Shown here one piece after another: positions 13,311 to 15,408 of a stretch of DNA of 15,408 nucleotides (its first letter is position 1; the number at the start of each line of letters is the position of its first letter). The DNA is taken from positions 1 through 15,408 of the forward strand of contig JAWXUU010000026.1 of assembly GCA_044426085.1 (NCBI GenBank), written 5' to 3'. Origin of the DNA: JAWXUU01 sp044426085 (lineage in GTDB: Bacteria; Bacillota; Clostridia; Christensenellales; CAMQZB01). The translations under genes and the position numbers were made by a program. Under the pieces are notes generated by a model, which was not told where the DNA came from, searched no databases, and worked only from the letters and a program-made list of their open reading frames with translations.

Positions 13311-14525
13311 CTATTCAAGCCCTGCAACAATAACATCAACTAATTCTTCGATATCTATTGTGTTAGATTCGCTGTGTTCAAAATAGCGTAGATTTATCAC
13401 TACGTTATCTTTTTGGATTATCACGCATTTGAAAAATTGTGTTTCTAAATATGCTGATATATAATCCACTTGGGAATTGGATATTTCAATCGCTTCAAAA
13501 TAGTCGCTTTGTTTTGCTTGTTTATAATATTCATTCGCAATTTGGTTTGCGAGCCATGTGTTTTGGGTTTCGTGATAGTTGATATATAGCGATGCGGATA
13601 TTGATTTTCCATCCACAGTTTTTATGGTTGCAGTTTCTTGATATTCTGCATTATATGGCGCAAGAACGTCGCTCCATTCAAATACCGAGTTGCTGCTCCC
13701 CCACATATCCATTGGATAGTAGGAATCAACTTCCCCTGCAAAATCAGCAAGGGTTGCGAACTTGAAACTTTCGCTGTATTCTTGCAAGCTCACTCTGCCG
13801 TTTTCCTTGCCGCCAATTGTTCCAAAAATCACCAAAACCATTATGCACGCTATCAAGATTATTGCCAAAATTTTTGTGCATATCGTTAGAAAATATTTTT
13901 GTCTTCCCCTTTTCCAATCTTTGCCGTGATCAATTTCCTCGCCATTTTGCAATCTTATTTTCAGCTTTGCAAGGTGAACATAACTCGCCACACTTGTTGC
14001 AACACAATACAAAATAGCTATTGCCAAAATGACAAACCACACTGTTCCCACTTCTATCATAGCATTAAATAAACCACAGTTCAATCGCAAAAGCGGATAG
14101 ATAACAAACCAAACCAATGCGAATATCACCGATGAAAACTGACGTTTTTTTACTTCATTGATTGCAATCGCTTGCACTGCTGGATCGGTGTTCAGCTCTC
14201 TTTGCCCTGCATTTTCCGATACGTAGATATGGAAATCATGAAATTTAGTTATGTATTCCCACCCAAGCTGCCGACTCGTTTCAACAGCTTCGCTGTCTGG
14301 CTCGCCCATGTCGCCGCTCCATATGCTTGGGCTTGTTGCTATGCCTTCTAGCCTATAAGATAGGTTCTTGGAATGAGTCTTTTCAAATGAAAACACGCCT
14401 GCAATAAAGCCAGATTCTTTGAGAATCAGCCCCTCTTTTGCCATATCGCATAAAAAACTTTCCACCCCTTCAATGTCATAAACAGGACAAGGACACAATT
14501 TATATACCGTTTTGTTATTCTTCAT
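13311..14525 (-). CDS. DUF2812 domain membrane protein, partner of PadR
   Basis: A 404-aa protein. Residues 1-110 form the DUF2812 domain (YDIEGVESFLCDMAKEG, FEKTHSKNLSYRLEGI, GWEYITKFHDFHIY). Hydrophobic segments follow at about 131-150, 157-180 and 217-237. The C-terminal 165 residues are polar and probably outside the membrane or at its surface. DUF2812 proteins are regularly encoded directly after PadR-type repressors in Firmicutes and are thought to work with them in membrane stress or transport-related responses, though the mechanism is not established. The ATG overlaps the end of the padR-like gene by 11 nt, with GAGG 6 nt upstream, so the two are translationally coupled. No clear terminator follows; a weak GGCAA/TTGCC hairpin lies near 13272. 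Confidence 0.88.
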   Translation of the reverse strand: MKNNKTVYKLCPCPVYDIEGVESFLCDMAKEGLILKESGFIAGVFSFEKTHSKNLSYRLEGIATSPSIWSGDMGEPDSEAVETSRQLGWEYITKFHDFHIYVSENAGQRELNTDPAVQAIAINEVKKRQFSSVIFALVWFVIYPLLRLNCGLFNAMIEVGTVWFVILAIAILYCVATSVASYVHLAKLKIRLQNGEEIDHGKDWKRGRQKYFLTICTKILAIILIACIMVLVIFGTIGGKENGRVSLQEYSESFKFATLADFAGEVDSYYPMDMWGSSNSVFEWSDVLAPYNAEYQETATIKTVDGKSISASLYINYHETQNTWLANQIANEYYKQAKQSDYFEAIEISNSQVDYISAYLETQFFKCVIIQKDNVVINLRYFEHSESNTIDIEELVDVIVAGLE

Positions 14526-14835
14526 TCACAGCCTCACTTTGTGCATCAAGCACGCATTGTTTCAACCTTGCAAGTTCATTTTGATATGCAACTTCGCCTT
14601 TTTCTGTTATTGCATATGTTCTCTTGCGTCCGTCAACATCAACTTCTTTGATATATTTTTCCTTTTCAAACTTTCCAAGAATCGTATAAAGCGTGGCTGG
14701 ACCTATCAAAATCCTGCTTGATGTTTGCTTTTCAATGAATTTCACAATATCAATTCCACACATCTCCCCGCTTTTGAAAGACATCAGCACATAAAACATC
14801 GATTCAGTTAAAACTTCCATCATTTTCTTCGGCAT
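14515..14835 (-). CDS. PadR-family transcriptional regulator
   Basis: A 106-aa winged-helix repressor. ESMFYVLMSFKSGEMCGIDI, then GPATLYTILGKFEKEKYIKE and GRKRTYAITEKGE are the typical PadR blocks: N-terminal helix, recognition helix and wing. A short C-terminal dimerisation helix follows. The start is placed at 14835 because AAGGAG lies 6 nt before this ATG. An in-frame ATG at 14868 would add 11 residues, but it lies inside the operator and has no ribosome binding site. The gene heads an operon with the DUF2812 gene and almost certainly represses itself through the palindrome at 14849-14865. Confidence 0.92.
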   Translation of the reverse strand: MPKKMMEVLTESMFYVLMSFKSGEMCGIDIVKFIEKQTSSRILIGPATLYTILGKFEKEKYIKEVDVDGRKRTYAITEKGEVAYQNELARLKQCVLDAQSEAVNEE

Positions 14836-14848
14836 TTTTCTCTCCTTA

Positions 14849-14878
14849 ATATCGTTTAACGATATCATATAACGATAT
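14849..14878. promoter_or_regulatory. PadR operator, tandem palindromes
   Basis: ATATCGTTTAACGATAT (14849-14865) is a perfect palindrome and is followed by a second, degraded copy ATATCATATAACGATAT (14862-14878) sharing four bases. It lies between the -10 box and the ribosome binding site, the usual place for a PadR self-repression site. Confidence 0.8.
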
Positions 14879-14905
14879 TGTAGCAGATGAATGGTGTATT
14901 GTCAA
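14877..14905 (-). promoter_or_regulatory. Promoter of the padR-DUF2812 operon
   Basis: On the minus strand TTGACA (14900-14905) and TACAAT (14877-14882) are 17 bp apart. The -10 box touches the tandem palindrome. Confidence 0.8.
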
Positions 14906-14935
14906 GTAGTTTTTGAAAATATAGTTTGTGGACAC

Positions 14936-14969
14936 AAAAAACCACCGAGATTTTCCTCGGTGGTTTTTT
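14936..14969. terminator. Strong bidirectional terminator
   Basis: AAAAAACCACCGAG (14936-14949) pairs over 14 bp with CTCGGTGGTTTTTT (14956-14969) around a 6-nt loop. It isolates the padR operon from leftward transcription entering from the right and abuts the decayed gene at 14983. Confidence 0.85.
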
Positions 14970-14982
14970 GCGATACTATTCA

Positions 14983-15174
14983 TCAAGCATTAGATTTCAC
15001 ACATTCATCTTCATAAAAGTTTCGTGCGTTTAAATTTTCGACACGCATCAAAAGACGATAGTGTGTCCAGCTCAATTCGCCACGCAGTGCGTGGCTTTTT
15101 TAGAAAGTTAGATAAAACTGTCTCATATCTTTAAGGTTAGAAACTTTGAAACCTTTTCCAAAATGGTATATCAT
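14983..15174 (-). pseudogene. Remnant of a DUF1016/YhcG-type nuclease N-terminal domain
   Basis: Read leftward in one frame, this stretch encodes FGKGFKVSNLKDMRQFYLTF, an in-frame TAA (15100-15102), then HALRGELSWTHYRLLMRVEN and ARNFYEDECVKSNA, then TGA (14983-14985). This is the signature of the DUF1016 N-terminal domain (GKGFS..NL..MRQFY, ELSWTHYR.L.RVE, AR.FY..E). That domain precedes a PD-(D/E)XK nuclease in YhcG-like proteins. The nuclease domain and the start of the gene are missing, and the fragment ends just before the terminator. It is a dead relic, probably of a larger mobile or defence-related insertion. Confidence 0.8.
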
Positions 15175-15241
15175 GCTAAAATATAAAAGTCAAGATTCAT
15201 CACAAAACTCTTCGCCGATGTTTCAAAGGCGGAGGGTACTC

Positions 15242-15400
15242 CTATAAATCTTGTATTCTCGTTTTATCCATTTCACTGTTTTTTGCAAGTTTTTCTCTTT
15301 GGCACTTATATATAACAACAAATATCACAGTTGGTATGTTATATATCACAAAGACCAAAATCAATGTTAAAATCACTTGCCAAACTTGCGTTCCTGCCAT
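15242..15400 (-). CDS. Small membrane protein at the right edge (possibly partial)
   Basis: From the ATG at 15400 this ORF encodes 52 aa beginning MAGTQVWQVILTLILVFVI. A single long hydrophobic segment (about 7-31) is followed by a basic tail (KCQREKLAKN). No ribosome binding site is visible in the 8 nt left before the window edge and the frame stays open to that edge, so the true start may lie outside. I do not recognise the protein. Confidence 0.45.
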   Translation of the reverse strand: MAGTQVWQVILTLILVFVIYNIPTVIFVVIYKCQREKLAKNSEMDKTRIQDL

Positions 15401-15408
15401 AAAATTCA

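Noticed and set aside
15079..15101. Plus-strand terminator or small RNA end
   Set aside because: The hairpin is good, but no plus-strand gene or promoter leads to it and its sequence is explained as coding remnant (HALRG), so it is mentioned only as a possible reuse.
1..15408. CRISPR array, tRNA, rRNA or intact insertion sequence
   Set aside because: No regularly spaced direct repeats, no tRNA-like cloverleaf and no transposase reading frame were seen on reading both strands.

Overview
The window looks like an accessory island from a low-GC Gram-positive bacterium, most likely a Clostridia-type member of the Bacillota. The reasons are its AT richness, strong AGGAGG ribosome binding sites, sigma-A type promoters (TTGACA, 17 bp, TATAAT), a PadR/DUF2812 pair, and a DUF4176 protein of the kind seen beside type VII secretion loci. 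I cannot name a species.

Layout. The left edge holds the 5' end of a minus-strand gene resembling polysaccharide pyruvyl transferases (1-78), divergent from a complete tyrosine recombinase (183-1094). A gap with a perfect inverted repeat (1181-1228) precedes a plus-strand membrane protein with its own consensus promoter (1395-2078).

The core consists of two paralogous cassettes that I read as candidate toxin-immunity units. Cassette 1 runs leftward from about 4600: DUF4176 protein, a modular secreted-toxin-like protein split by a frameshift at a run of six C (4054-2829), then a membrane protein (2814-2182). Cassette 2 runs leftward from about 12335: a small ORF in place of DUF4176, a second toxin-like protein with a different C-terminus (12098-10953), two small membrane proteins, a membrane protein of the same architecture as in cassette 1, and a terminator. 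Each cassette is divergent from a 217-aa XRE regulator (4762-5415 and 12493-13146). The regulators are about 88% identical and share an 86-bp identical tract. Both divergent intergenic regions carry a leftward and a rightward promoter, an inverted repeat lying across or beside the -35 boxes, and a transcribed leader with a conserved hairpin and an orphan 9-nt Shine-Dalgarno match.

Between the cassettes lie a small HTH regulator (5789-5466) and a four-gene leftward operon (9461-6057): a DUF2589 protein, two unrecognised proteins and a DUF6765-like protein with a putative metal-binding His cluster. A terminator follows it. Right of cassette 2 are a terminator, then a PadR regulator and its DUF2812 membrane partner in an overlapping operon with a visible operator. 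The right end holds a strong terminator, a decayed remnant of a DUF1016/YhcG-type nuclease, and a small membrane protein at the edge.

The most interesting hypothesis is that the duplicated cassettes are an XRE-switched contact-dependent or secreted toxin system. It would have a short non-LXG N-terminus, a Ser/Thr-rich linker, a peptidoglycan-binding-like module, variable membrane-active C-termini, and PH-like membrane proteins as immunity partners. Toxin, immunity and secretion functions are inferred from domain composition and gene order only.
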